DNA of 46,480 nt from Clostridia bacterium. Its GTDB lineage: Bacteria; Bacillota; Clostridia; Christensenellales; Aristaeellaceae. Where the stretch lies: positions 1 to 46,480 of the forward strand of contig CAAEUQ010000178.1 of assembly GCA_900759005.1 (NCBI GenBank). Direction: 5' to 3'. The notes under the pieces were generated by a model. The model was not told the origin of the DNA, did no database searches, and saw nothing but the letters and a program-made list of their open reading frames with translations. Positions 31,248 through 39,833 of this stretch are shown one piece after another (within the stretch, counting starts at the first letter, position 1; each line of letters opens with the position of its first letter). Position numbers and translations under genes: made by a program.

Positions 31248-32183
31248 ATGAACAGAAGGAATACATCCCGGATCGTCGGAACGCCCGTGGAAGAGGGCGT
31301 TCGATTTGAACTGGGTGAAACGGTTTCCCTCGCGGTGCGCAACGCGGATCACGATATCGCAATTCACGTTTACCAGCAGCCGCGGTTCTTTCGCGATCTG
31401 TTTTCAAAAATTCCGCTGGCGCGGGGCGTTGTGCGGATGCTTTCGGCAATCAGCCGCTTCTTTTCGGGGCTCCGGTTTTCGCAGCTGCTCAATCCCCAGT
31501 CCGCAATGCGCGGGACGCCGCGTGCGCGCCGAATTGCGAAGCTGTTTCAGACCACGCCGCAATTTCTTGCCGGGCTTGCAGATATTCTTCTGATTCCCGC
31601 GGCGTTTCTGGCGGGGCTCTGGCTGATTCCCCGTCTGATCGAGCTGCTGCTTTCCGCCTTTTCCGGAATTCCGCACTTCGCAGTAAACGCCGTCTGCTGC
31701 GCGTTCCGGATTGCGGGGCTGTTTTTGAGCGTCGCGGTCGTTTCGAGACTTAAGCTGATCAACCGGCTGAGTATGTATCGCGGCGCGATTGCGAAGGTCA
31801 CGAACGCATATGAAATTTACGGCGCAAGCGTCACTGAAGCCGAGGTTGCCCGTTCGTCGGAGCTGACTGAGCGCAGCGACGGCGCGTTTCTGCTGATTGC
31901 GCTTTCGATCGCGCTGATCGGATTCGCGCTCGTCAGAACGGAGTATGTCTGGGTTGCGCTCGCCGTGCGAATCGGCATTCTCGTCATCTCCGCCGCAATT
32001 GCAGGCGAAATACTTCATCCGATCGAAAACGCGCGTGCCGATACGATCTTCGCGCGCCTGCGCAGCCGATTTGCGCGCCTGCAATGGCTGTTTACGCTCG
32101 AAGCGCATCCGCAGATGATCGAAGTGGCGCTTCAGGCGCTGCACGCGGCGACGGAAAACGATTTATCCGAGGTTATTGAATAA
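31248..32183 (+). CDS. DUF1385 (YqhQ-like) membrane protein, divergent
   Basis: A 311-residue protein with four hydrophobic segments (about 110-135, 142-165, 205-225 and 228-250). Its place between rpmE and prmC-prfA is the usual Firmicute location of DUF1385 proteins. The N-terminal signature, normally G-G-Q-A-V-x-E-G-V-M-M-R-G, survives only as V-G-T-P-V-E-E-G-V-R-F, while the R-G-V-V-R-M-L stretch and the membrane part are recognisable. ATG 31248 is preferred to the 48-base-longer frame because GGAGAG precedes it. Family function is unknown, and the eroded signature suggests the role has drifted. Confidence 0.65.
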   Translation: MNRRNTSRIVGTPVEEGVRFELGETVSLAVRNADHDIAIHVYQQPRFFRDLFSKIPLARGVVRMLSAISRFFSGLRFSQLLNPQSAMRGTPRARRIAKLFQTTPQFLAGLADILLIPAAFLAGLWLIPRLIELLLSAFSGIPHFAVNAVCCAFRIAGLFLSVAVVSRLKLINRLSMYRGAIAKVTNAYEIYGASVTEAEVARSSELTERSDGAFLLIALSIALIGFALVRTEYVWVALAVRIGILVISAAIAGEILHPIENARADTIFARLRSRFARLQWLFTLEAHPQMIEVALQALHAATENDLSEVIE

Positions 32184-32197
32184 AAGGTGGGTTCTTT

Positions 32198-33037
32198 ATG
32201 ACCATTGGCGATTGGCTTCGGCACGCCGCCGAAACGCTGACCGAATCCGGCTCCCCCGACCCGCAGGTCGATTCCAAATGGATTGCGGAGGACATTCTGC
32301 GCATGACGCCGTCCGAGCTGCATTTTCAGCTCGATCGCGCGCTGGATGCGGGCACGTATGCGCAGCTGGAAACGCTTTTGAAACGCCGCGCGAACGGCGA
32401 ACCGCTCCAGTATATTCTGGGCGGCGCGTATTTCATGGGACTGCGCTTCAGCGTGGATAAGCGCGTTCTGATTCCGCGGCAGGATACCGAAACGCTTGCG
32501 GAATCGGCAATCATCGCGCTGCGCGGCATGAAAAAACCGCGCGTACTCGACCTGTGCACCGGCAGCGGCGCGATCGGCATTTCGATCAAAACGCTGATTC
32601 CGAGCGCAGAGGTCACACTCGCGGACGTAAGCCGCGACGCGCTCGACGTCGCGCACAAAAACGCGCACGATCTGAACGCCGACGTGGACATCCGCCACGG
32701 CGATCTGTTCAAGGCGGTCGGACGCGATCAATTCGATCTGATCGCATCAAACCCGCCGTATATTCCGCGCGGCGACATCGACGCGCTTCAAAAAGAGGTT
32801 CAGTACGAGCCGCTTCTGGCGCTCGACGGCGGTGAAGACGGCTTGGACGTCTATCGCCGCATCGCAAAGGAAGCGCCCGCGCATTTGAAGCCCGAGGGCT
32901 ATGTTTATCTCGAGGTTGGGATCGGGCAGGCGGACGCCGTTCTCCAGCTGGTCCGCGAAAATATCGATTGCGCGGAGTCCGGCGTTATCAACGATTTGAA
33001 CGGCGTTCCGCGCGTCGTTTGGGCAAGGAGTGTGTAA
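32198..33037 (+). CDS. prmC: Release factor glutamine methyltransferase
   Basis: Methylates the GGQ glutamine of peptide-chain release factors using S-adenosylmethionine. The 279-residue product has the N-terminal helical release-factor-binding domain (about 1-85), R-Q-D-T-E-T-L, the SAM site D-L-C-T-G-S-G-A-I-G-I-S (about 112-123) and the catalytic N-P-P-Y-I-P near residue 185. AGGTGG precedes ATG 32198. Its substrate RF1 is encoded immediately downstream, one base after the stop codon. Confidence 0.94.
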   Translation: MTIGDWLRHAAETLTESGSPDPQVDSKWIAEDILRMTPSELHFQLDRALDAGTYAQLETLLKRRANGEPLQYILGGAYFMGLRFSVDKRVLIPRQDTETLAESAIIALRGMKKPRVLDLCTGSGAIGISIKTLIPSAEVTLADVSRDALDVAHKNAHDLNADVDIRHGDLFKAVGRDQFDLIASNPPYIPRGDIDALQKEVQYEPLLALDGGEDGLDVYRRIAKEAPAHLKPEGYVYLEVGIGQADAVLQLVRENIDCAESGVINDLNGVPRVVWARSV

Positions 33038-33038
33038 T

Positions 33039-34130
33039 ATGCAGGAAACCGGCTTCAACGAGCGCGAGCGAATCGCGCGTCAGCTCGAATCGATCGAGGG
33101 GCGCTACGAGGAGCTTTCCATTCGAATCACGCTGCCGGAGGTCATCTCGGACACACCGCTGTTTACCCGCCTGATGCGCGAGCACAGCGAATTGAGCGAG
33201 TTGAACGACATCGCTGTGCGCTTCAAAAAGCTCTCGAGCGATCTGGAGGACGCAAAGGAAATGCTCTCCGATCCCGACATGGCGGAGCTTGCGCGCGCGG
33301 AAATCGACGAGCTGAACGAAAAAATCGACGAATGCGTCCACGAAGCGCACATCGCGCTGCTGCCAAAGGATCCGGACGATCAGAAAAACGCGATTCTCGA
33401 AGTCCGCGCCGGCGCGGGCGGCGACGAAGCGGGGCTGTTCGGCGCGGAGCTGATTCGAATGTATACGCATTACGCCGACAAGCGCGGGTGGAAGGCGGAG
33501 CTGATCGAGGACGGCTCAACCGAGCTGGGCGGCATCAAGGAAAGCACGCTGCTCATTCAGGGCAAGGGCGTATTCAGCCGGCTGAAATTCGAATCCGGCG
33601 TACACCGCGTGCAGCGCGTGCCGGTCACGGAATCGTCTGGCCGCATTCACACGTCGACGGCGACGGTCGCCGTGCTTCCGGAAGCCGAGGACGTGGAGGT
33701 CGAAATCAATCCGGGCGATTTGAAAATCGACACCTATCGCGCATCCGGCGCGGGCGGGCAGCACGTTAACCGCACGGACTCCGCCGTTCGAATCACGCAT
33801 TTGCCTACCGGTCTGGTCGTAACCAGTCAGGATCAGCGCAGCCAGATTCAGAACCGTGAAAAGGCGATGCGCGTGCTGAAATCTCGCCTTTACGAGCTTC
33901 AGCGCGAGCAGCAGGACAGCGCGTATTCGCTCAAGCGCCGTCTGCAGGTCGGCACCGGCGACCGCTCGGAGCGCATTCGCACCTACAATTTCCCGCAGGG
34001 GCGCGTGACCGACCATCGCATCGGGCTTACGCTTTATAAAATCGATGAAATCATGGCAGGAGACCTCGACGAAATTATCGACGCGCTCACGATTGCGGAG
34101 CAGACCGCGCTGATGAACGCGGAGGACTGA
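33039..34130 (+). CDS. prfA: Peptide chain release factor 1
   Basis: Recognises UAA and UAG and triggers hydrolysis of the finished peptide. 363 residues from ATG 33039, with AAGGAG eight bases upstream; an in-frame GTG at 33,030 overlaps prmC and is less likely. The GGQ loop is in G-A-G-G-Q-H-V-N (near residue 237). The anticodon-like stop-recognition motif reads P-V-T-E-S-S-G, a variant of the usual P-A-T-E near residue 185; the peptide-loop region around it is otherwise normal. Domain 1 is coiled-coil rich. Confidence 0.93.
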   Translation: MQETGFNERERIARQLESIEGRYEELSIRITLPEVISDTPLFTRLMREHSELSELNDIAVRFKKLSSDLEDAKEMLSDPDMAELARAEIDELNEKIDECVHEAHIALLPKDPDDQKNAILEVRAGAGGDEAGLFGAELIRMYTHYADKRGWKAELIEDGSTELGGIKESTLLIQGKGVFSRLKFESGVHRVQRVPVTESSGRIHTSTATVAVLPEAEDVEVEINPGDLKIDTYRASGAGGQHVNRTDSAVRITHLPTGLVVTSQDQRSQIQNREKAMRVLKSRLYELQREQQDSAYSLKRRLQVGTGDRSERIRTYNFPQGRVTDHRIGLTLYKIDEIMAGDLDEIIDALTIAEQTALMNAED

Positions 34131-34147
34131 AAGGAGCGTAAAATAAA

Positions 34148-35182
34148 ATGATTACGCGCATATTGCCCCCGACGGACGCGGCGATCGCGGAAGCGGCGGC
34201 GCTGATTCGCGCGGGCGAGCTGGTCGCATTCCCGACGGAAACCGTTTACGGTCTGGGCGCGGACGGTTTGAATCGCGAAGCGGTCGCAAAAATCTTTCAG
34301 GCAAAGGGGCGGCCGGGCGACAATCCGCTGATTCTGCACATTTCAGCGCTCGATCAGATTACGCCGCTGATTGCGTGCGAGCTCTCCCCCGTCGCGAAAA
34401 AAATGGCGGACGCGTTCTGGCCAGGCCCGCTTACGATGATCTTTCCGAAATCGGCGCGCGTTCCCGAAAACGTAAGCGCCGGACTTTCCACCGTCGCGAT
34501 TCGCTTTCCCGCACATCCGGATGCGCAGCGCCTGATCGCCGCCGCCGAAACGCCGATTGCCGCGCCGAGCGCGAACCGCTCCGGAAAGCCGAGCCCGACG
34601 ACCGCGAATCACGTGTTCGAGGACATGGACGGCCGCATTCCGCTGATTCTCGATGGCGGGGAATGTCTTGTCGGCGTTGAATCCACGGTCGTGGACATGA
34701 CGGGATCGGTTCCGCATATTCTGCGCCCCGGCGGGATTACCGCCGAACAGATCGCGCAGGTCGCGGGCGCAAGCGAGGTGGATTCGGCGGTCATGCGTCC
34801 GCTCGCGGAGGGCGAAAAGCCGCGTTCCCCGGGCATGGCGCACCGGCATTACGCGCCGAACGGTCAGCTGACCGTATTCACCGGCGATTCGGATCGCGTC
34901 ATTCAGCGAATTCAAAGCGAATACGATTGCGCAAAGGCAAACGGCAGCCGCCCGCTGATTCTCTCAATGGAAGCGCACGTTGCTTCCTATGGCGATCGCC
35001 GGATCGAGAGTCTGGGCGCGGATGAAACCGCAATGGCGCACCGGCTGTTCGCCCTGCTGCGCGACGCCGATCACATGGAAGCGGACGTTCTGTTCGCCGA
35101 AGGCGTCGAAGCCAAAGGCGTCGGGCTCGCGGTCATGAACCGGCTCGGGCGCGCGGCGGCGTTTCACATCGTCGAGGTCTGA
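34148..35182 (+). CDS. tsaC: Threonylcarbamoyl-AMP synthase (Sua5/YwlC type)
   Basis: Makes threonylcarbamoyl-AMP from threonine, bicarbonate and ATP for the t6A37 modification of ANN-reading tRNAs. The 344 residues comprise the YrdC domain (about 10-195: F-P-T-E-T-V-Y-G-L-G, K-x-R-P-x-x-x-P-L-like K-G-R-P-G-D-N-P-L, S-A-N-R-S-G-K-P-S-P-T) and a C-terminal Sua5 domain (about 205-340, S-P-G-M-A-H-R-H-Y-A-P). It is therefore the longer Sua5/YwlC form. GGAG precedes ATG 34148, 18 bases after prfA. Confidence 0.92.
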   Translation: MITRILPPTDAAIAEAAALIRAGELVAFPTETVYGLGADGLNREAVAKIFQAKGRPGDNPLILHISALDQITPLIACELSPVAKKMADAFWPGPLTMIFPKSARVPENVSAGLSTVAIRFPAHPDAQRLIAAAETPIAAPSANRSGKPSPTTANHVFEDMDGRIPLILDGGECLVGVESTVVDMTGSVPHILRPGGITAEQIAQVAGASEVDSAVMRPLAEGEKPRSPGMAHRHYAPNGQLTVFTGDSDRVIQRIQSEYDCAKANGSRPLILSMEAHVASYGDRRIESLGADETAMAHRLFALLRDADHMEADVLFAEGVEAKGVGLAVMNRLGRAAAFHIVEV

Positions 35183-35198
35183 TGAAAGGAGAACGAGT

Positions 35199-35798
35199 AT
35201 GCTGTATCTTCTGCTGATCCCGCTGGCTTTCGCACTGCTCAGGCTTTTAACCCGCAAATACGTATTCAGCGCGCTGACCACCGTTTCTGCGGGCGCGATT
35301 GCGCTGACAAACCTCGATTCCCCCGCCGCAATTCTGATCGCCTGCGCGCTGTTCGTTTCCGCAATCGGCGATTACTTCATGGCGCATCGCTTTGGAAACG
35401 ACAAAACCTACGCGCTCGGCATCGGCGGATTCTTCGTCGGTCACGCGCTGTTCATCGTCTCGGCGATTACCCGGCTTGAATTCAGCGCTATGACGCTGGT
35501 GGTCGGTCTGCTGCTGCTTGGACTTTACGCGGCGTTTTTAAAGCTGCATATCATGCCGAAGCTTCCGGATGCGCTGAAAATTCCCGCGATTGCGTACACG
35601 ATGATCAGCGTCGCGGGCTTTACTCTTTCGCTGATGACCGGCGATCTGCGCTATGCGGTTGCAATCGCGCTTCTGCTGTTCTCCGATACGATGATTGCCG
35701 AGGCGGATTTTGCAGGCAATCGCCGCGCGGACATTCTGGTTCTGCCCACGTATTATCTGTGTCATATTATGGTCGCGGCATCCGCGATTCTCATATAA
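35199..35798 (+). CDS. YhhN-family membrane protein (lysoplasmalogenase-like)
   Basis: A 199-residue multi-spanning membrane protein with about seven hydrophobic segments. F-V-S-A-I-G-D-Y-F-M-A, G-I-G-G-F-F-V-G-H-A-L-F-I and the late L-F-S-D-T-M-I-A-E motif match the YhhN/TMEM86 family, whose characterised members cleave the vinyl-ether bond of lysoplasmalogens. Plasmalogens occur in many anaerobic Clostridia, so the activity is plausible but not shown. GGAG precedes ATG 35199, and the next gene's ribosome site overlaps its stop. Confidence 0.75.
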   Translation: MLYLLLIPLAFALLRLLTRKYVFSALTTVSAGAIALTNLDSPAAILIACALFVSAIGDYFMAHRFGNDKTYALGIGGFFVGHALFIVSAITRLEFSAMTLVVGLLLLGLYAAFLKLHIMPKLPDALKIPAIAYTMISVAGFTLSLMTGDLRYAVAIALLLFSDTMIAEADFAGNRRADILVLPTYYLCHIMVAASAILI

Positions 35799-35811
35799 GG
35801 AGGAATCCCCG

Positions 35812-37476
35812 TTGGCAAAATATACCGTCGGCATTGATTTCGGCACGCTTTCGGCGCGCGCGCTGGTGGTCGAGGTCGCAACCGGCCGCGAGCTCGCATC
35901 GGCAACGATGGACTACCCGCATCAGGTGATGACCCGCGCGCTTCCGGACGGCACGCCGCTCAAACCCGACTGGGCGCTTCAGCACCCTGAAGATTATTTA
36001 CTGTGCCTTCAAAAGGTGGTTCACGAAGCGGTTCAGCTTTCCGGCGTAAATCCGGACGACATCATCGGCGTTGGCGTGGATTTCACGTCCAATACATTTA
36101 TGCCGATCGATTCAAACGGCGAGCCGCTTTGCCTGAAAAAGGAATTTGCTTCCAATCCGAATGCGTGGGTCAAGCTCTGGAAGCACCACGCGGCGCAGCG
36201 CTATGCGCGCGAAATCGAAAAAATCGCAATCGAGCGAAACGAGGATTTCCTCGCCGAATACGGCGGACGCGTATCGCCCGAATGGCTGCTGCCGAAGCTC
36301 TGGGAAACGCTTGACGAAGCGCCCGAGGTCTGTCAAAGCGCGGATACATTCATCGAAGCGGCGGACTGGATCATTCTGAATCTCACGGGAGAACGCGCGT
36401 GCTCGTCAAGCATCGCGGGCTATAAATCGTTCTGGCGCAAGGGCAAGGGTTATCCGCCGAAGGAATTTCTCGCCTGTCTCGATCCGAGAATGCCGGAACT
36501 GATCGAAAAGAAGCTGCCGCAGGATTTGCATTCTATCGGAACGCTCGCCGGCCGCATCAACGCGCGCGGCGCGGCGCTGACGGGCTTGAATCCGGGCACG
36601 GCAGTCGCCGTAGCAAACACGGACGCGCTGGTCGCGATGCCCCCCGCGGGGCTGACCGCGCCGGGCAGTATGCTGATGATCATGGGCACGTCGACGTGCC
36701 ATATCATGGTCGAACGCGAATTCAAGCCGATTCCGGGCATTTGCGGCGTGGTGGAAGACGGTATCATTCCCGGGCTTTACGGCTATGAAGCCGGTCAGAG
36801 CTGCTGCGGCGACCATTTCAAATGGATGACCGAAAACTGTGTGCCCGCGGCATACGAAAAGGAAGCGGAAGCGCGCGGAATCGGCATTCATGCGCTGCTG
36901 ACCGAAAAGGCGGAAAAGCTGCGTCCGGGACAGAGCGGACTGATCGCGCTGGACTGGTGGAACGGTAATCGCTCCGTGCTGGTCGACGCGGATCTGACCG
37001 GCATGATTCTCGGCATGACGCTTCAGACACTGCCCGAAGAAATCTATCGCGCGCTGATCGAAGCCACGGCGTATGGCTCGCGCATGATTCTCGATACGTT
37101 CGAGCAAAACGATCTGCACGTGAACACGCTTTACGCGTGCGGCGGCATTTCGAAGAAAAACCGCATGATGATGCAGATTTACGCGGACGTTCTGAATCGC
37201 GAGATTCACATCGCGCGTTCCGCACAGACCCCGGCGCTCGGCGGCGCGATCTTCGCGTCGGTCGCCGCGGGCGCAAATGCGGGCGGATACGATTCGCTCT
37301 CCGAAGCCGCGAAGCGGATGGGCGGCGCGGACGAGCAGTTCTATTCGCCGATTCCCGAAAACGTGAAAATTTACGACGCACTCTATCGCGAATACGCGAT
37401 TCTGCACGACTATTTCGGTCGCGGCGGAAACGACGTAATGAAGCGCCTGAAAGCGCTCCGCACGCGGGAAGCGTAA
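35812..37476 (+). CDS. araB: Ribulokinase (AraB-type FGGY kinase)
   Basis: ATP-dependent phosphorylation of L-ribulose, feeding the pentose phosphate pathway. 554 residues in the FGGY kinase fold: Y-T-V-G-I-D-F-G-T-L-S-A-R-A, V-G-V-D-F-T-S-N-T, A-D-W-I-I, G-T-S-T-C-H-I-M, and Y-A-C-G-G-I-S-K-K-N typical of AraB. The start is TTG 35812, with AAGGAGG eight bases upstream and the first conserved residues right after it; no ATG is better placed. There is no araA or araD next to it; downstream is a terminator. Rpe on the opposite strand (39,834) is the nearest pentose-phosphate gene but is not linked by transcription. Confidence 0.9.
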   Translation: MAKYTVGIDFGTLSARALVVEVATGRELASATMDYPHQVMTRALPDGTPLKPDWALQHPEDYLLCLQKVVHEAVQLSGVNPDDIIGVGVDFTSNTFMPIDSNGEPLCLKKEFASNPNAWVKLWKHHAAQRYAREIEKIAIERNEDFLAEYGGRVSPEWLLPKLWETLDEAPEVCQSADTFIEAADWIILNLTGERACSSSIAGYKSFWRKGKGYPPKEFLACLDPRMPELIEKKLPQDLHSIGTLAGRINARGAALTGLNPGTAVAVANTDALVAMPPAGLTAPGSMLMIMGTSTCHIMVEREFKPIPGICGVVEDGIIPGLYGYEAGQSCCGDHFKWMTENCVPAAYEKEAEARGIGIHALLTEKAEKLRPGQSGLIALDWWNGNRSVLVDADLTGMILGMTLQTLPEEIYRALIEATAYGSRMILDTFEQNDLHVNTLYACGGISKKNRMMMQIYADVLNREIHIARSAQTPALGGAIFASVAAGANAGGYDSLSEAAKRMGGADEQFYSPIPENVKIYDALYREYAILHDYFGRGGNDVMKRLKALRTREA

Positions 37477-37481
37477 AAAGG

Positions 37482-37515
37482 AAGCCCCTTCTCCCAATTC
37501 GTGGAGAAGGGGCTT
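37482..37515. terminator. Bidirectional terminator between araB and the pyrR operon
   Basis: AAGCCCCTTCTCC and GGAGAAGGGGCTT form a 13-base-pair stem with an eight-base loop, with T-rich runs on both strands. It ends the araB transcript and, on the minus strand, that of the small membrane proteins. Confidence 0.9.
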
Positions 37516-37530
37516 TGTTTCAAAAATCCG

Positions 37531-37734
37531 TTAAAACCAGTAACCCTTGAACAGATAATTGGCAAAACCGCAAATCGTCAAAACGGCTGCAAACGCACCG
37601 AGCAGCAAAAGTGATTTCACAATCCTCCTTTTGCATTTGCCTTGGATGGCGTTCACTTTTCGATTCAGAGCGTCAATCGCTTTTCGAAAAGGCAGAAGGA
37701 TGATGGTCAGCGCCAGCTCTATAACGTCGTCCAT
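37531..37734 (-). CDS. Small single-span membrane protein
   Basis: A 67-residue protein with an amphipathic N-terminus (D-D-V-I-E-L-A-L-T-I-I-L-L-P), a basic middle (K-C-K-R-R-I-V-K) and one strong membrane segment near the C-terminus. It begins six bases after the stop of the 85-residue gene with a weak ribosome site (AAAGG) and ends before a terminator, so it is probably the last gene of the pyrR transcript. No family recognised. Confidence 0.55.
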   Translation of the reverse strand: MDDVIELALTIILLPFRKAIDALNRKVNAIQGKCKRRIVKSLLLLGAFAAVLTICGFANYLFKGYWF

Positions 37735-37740
37735 ACGCCT

Positions 37741-37998
37741 TTATCGCTTGGGCTTCCGGAACAGCGCAATACTGTTGATCAGTATTGACGCGCCGACAGC
37801 CGCAAACCAGTTTCCGCTGCCGAGCACCAGATCGCGCTCCTGTCCGATGATCGAATCATACGCAAAGCAGATAGCAAGCGCAGTAAGCGACAGGCTGAGA
37901 AACATGAATACCTTCGCGTCCCTGCCGATCAGCGTCAGAACGACGTTCACCGCCGCCGCAATCATGGCAAGCAATCCAAACAGAATCGAATAATCCAT
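37741..37998 (-). CDS. Small membrane protein, about three spans
   Basis: An 85-residue, very hydrophobic protein with segments at about 4-22, 30-46 and 63-78, ending in R-K-P-K-R. GGGGGAAAGCA precedes ATG 37998, 11 bases after the pyrR stop, so it is co-transcribed with pyrR. No family recognised; nothing suggests a link to uracil transport, as it is far too small for UraA. Confidence 0.6.
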   Translation of the reverse strand: MDYSILFGLLAMIAAAVNVVLTLIGRDAKVFMFLSLSLTALAICFAYDSIIGQERDLVLGSGNWFAAVGASILINSIALFRKPKR

Positions 37999-38009
37999 TG
38001 CTTTCCCCC

Positions 38010-38546
38010 TTACTGGTCACACAGCCAGACATTCGTCTCGTCGTCCACGCCCTCGATTGCGACGCGGATGAATTCGCTCGCCGCGGTCGGAATGTTCTTT
38101 CCAACAAAATCCGCGCGAATCGGAAGCTCGCGGTGTCCGCGGTCAACCAGCACTGCCAGCTGAATGCATTTCGCACGACCCACGTCCATCAGCGCGTCCA
38201 TCGCCGCGCGCGCGGTGCGGCCGGTATAGAGCACATCGTCGACCAAAACGACGGTTTTGTCCTCGATCGAAAACGGAATTTCGGTGCGATTCAACGTCGG
38301 ATCCACGGACAAATGCGTCAGATCGTCGCGATAAAACGTGATGTCCAGAATGCCAACGGGCGCCTTCGTACCCTCGACGCGCTCGATCGCCGCCGCAATC
38401 TGCTTCGCCAGCGGCTCGCCTCTGCGCCGAATGCCCACCAGAACCACGTTTTCAACGCCCTTGTTGCGCTCGATGATCTCATGCGCCATGCGCGTAACGC
38501 TGCGCAGCATCTGCTTGTCGTCCATGATCAGCGTCTTTTTCTTCAC
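38010..38546 (-). CDS. pyrR: PyrR: pyr mRNA-binding regulator/uracil phosphoribosyltransferase
   Basis: A UMP-responsive RNA-binding attenuation protein that also has uracil phosphoribosyltransferase activity. 178 residues with the PRPP motif V-V-L-V-D-D-V-L-Y-T-G-R-T-A-R (about 97-111), the start I-M-D-D-K-Q-M-L-R-S-V-T-R-M-A-H-E-I and D-R-G-H-R-E-L-P-I-R-A-D-F-V-G. The start is GTG 38546 with GGGGGA upstream. Unusually, no pyrimidine gene follows; it shares a transcript with two small membrane proteins, so its RNA targets must lie elsewhere. I see no PyrR-binding loop in its own leader. Confidence 0.93.
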   Translation of the reverse strand: MKKKTLIMDDKQMLRSVTRMAHEIIERNKGVENVVLVGIRRRGEPLAKQIAAAIERVEGTKAPVGILDITFYRDDLTHLSVDPTLNRTEIPFSIEDKTVVLVDDVLYTGRTARAAMDALMDVGRAKCIQLAVLVDRGHRELPIRADFVGKNIPTAASEFIRVAIEGVDDETNVWLCDQ

Positions 38547-38581
38547 GTCGTGATCCCCCGTTTTCGTTTGGTTTCCTTTTG

Positions 38582-38610
38582 ATTATATCAGTGAAACCGC
38601 ATTCGCCCAA
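38582..38610 (-). promoter_or_regulatory. Promoter of pyrR
   Basis: TTGGGC (38,605-38,610, weak) and a perfect TATAAT (38,582-38,587) are 17 bases apart on the minus strand, between the serpin stop and pyrR. Confidence 0.65.
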
Positions 38611-38621
38611 GCCGCTTTCCG

Positions 38622-39737
38622 TTAATTTTCGCTCGGGTTCGCAATCACCGCCGCAAAGCAGACCGTCCCCGTGGATTCATCGGCGATAACCGCGACGAAC
38701 GGGTGATCGGCTCTGAATTCAATCGGATCTTCCGTAATGAGCGCGGAAGCTGGCATCGCAATTTCCGTTACCGCCGCAGCCTTCGTGCCATCCTCGTCGA
38801 CGATCAGCCGCGCCTTCTGAATCACGCTTGAAATCTGAAGGGACGTATCCGAAACGCCGGAGAAATCCGCATTCCCGGTAAATGCCGTCTGAACGCCCAC
38901 CGCCTTCAGCGCATCGTTTAAGCTGTTTTCCACGGAAATATCCACCTTCGGAAGCGCCAGCTGCACACGCTTTTCCTCGCTGATCGCGCCGAAATATTCA
39001 ATCCCCTGCGCGCTCAGCGCGGAGAGAATCTCGCGCTCGGAATGCCCGTCCTTCGGCAGCGCCAGCAGCATCGTAAGGGCACTGTTCTGGTATTTCAGGC
39101 GCAGAAGCTGCGCGCTTTCGGTTTCGCCGTATTCAAAATAGTCGGTATTGTGCATCGTCGGAACGTTTTTATCGCCGTCCGGCGCATGGAACGCCGCGTC
39201 CGAAGTGCTGTCCGCATCAAACGGAATCAGCCATTTCGCGTCCATCGCGACGGCGTTTAAGTAAATCAGCTGCGTATCGGCGCTCGGCGCTTGGTCGAGC
39301 AGCTTCTCGATCAAACCGTCGGTATGCGCATTCGTCCAATCGTTGATTCGCTGAACGACGTCCGCGCCCATTTCAAACCATTCGGCACTGAAAATATTCT
39401 TCAGCTGGTCGACATAATCGGAATGCACGTCCAGCTCGCCGGAAACGAACGCCGCGTTCGCGATCTTCAGCCCGCTCTTTTCGAGCGAATCGCAAATTGA
39501 TTTCCAGTCCACGCCCTCCGAATTCAGCGCGCTCAGAATTTCCGCGCGCGTATCGCCCTTCGCGCCGTCCGCCGCCATTGAAAGCGCGAGCGCGAGACTT
39601 ACCGGCGAAAACACCTGATTGGTCGAACCGTCGTAAAGCGCGTTCAGCGTATCCCAGCCGAGCCGATCGCCCGGCGCTTCCGCAAACGCAGTCATGCCCA
39701 TCAGCGCGATCAGCAAAATGCAAATCAGTTTCTTCAT
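38622..39737 (-). CDS. Secreted serpin (serine protease inhibitor)
   Basis: A 371-residue exported serpin. The start is ATG 39737: the upstream in-frame ATG is part of the ribosome site GGAGGTG. Signal peptide M-K-K-L-I-C-I-L-L-I-A-L..., cleavage near A-F-A-E-A. Serpin landmarks: V-F-S-P-V-S-L-A-L-A-L-S-M (helix B), N-A-A-F-V, I-Y-L-N-A-V-A-M-D-A-K-W, the hinge E-D-G-T-K-A-A-A-V-T-E-I and the C-terminal D-H-P-F-V-A-V-I-A-D. The small-residue hinge predicts an inhibitory serpin. By spacing, P1 falls around Ser-Ala in A-M-P-A-S-A-L, which would favour an elastase-like target; this placement is approximate. It has no dockerin. It would protect surface proteins or act on host or competitor proteases. 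Confidence 0.9.
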   Translation of the reverse strand: MKKLICILLIALMGMTAFAEAPGDRLGWDTLNALYDGSTNQVFSPVSLALALSMAADGAKGDTRAEILSALNSEGVDWKSICDSLEKSGLKIANAAFVSGELDVHSDYVDQLKNIFSAEWFEMGADVVQRINDWTNAHTDGLIEKLLDQAPSADTQLIYLNAVAMDAKWLIPFDADSTSDAAFHAPDGDKNVPTMHNTDYFEYGETESAQLLRLKYQNSALTMLLALPKDGHSEREILSALSAQGIEYFGAISEEKRVQLALPKVDISVENSLNDALKAVGVQTAFTGNADFSGVSDTSLQISSVIQKARLIVDEDGTKAAAVTEIAMPASALITEDPIEFRADHPFVAVIADESTGTVCFAAVIANPSEN

Positions 39738-39794
39738 TTCAATCACCTCCATTCATTAAGACGCTCAGAAAACGCGAATTGTTCATTTCTTCCA

Positions 39795-39829
39795 TAAAAA
39801 ATCGAGCGAACGCTTCCGTCCGCCCGATT
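39795..39829 (-). terminator. Terminator of the rsmB-to-rpe operon
   Basis: A 13-base-pair stem with two G-U pairs (AATCGGGCGGACG with CGTTCGCTCGATT) and a four-base loop, followed by six T on the minus strand, five bases after the rpe stop. Confidence 0.92.
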
Positions 39830-39833
39830 GCAA

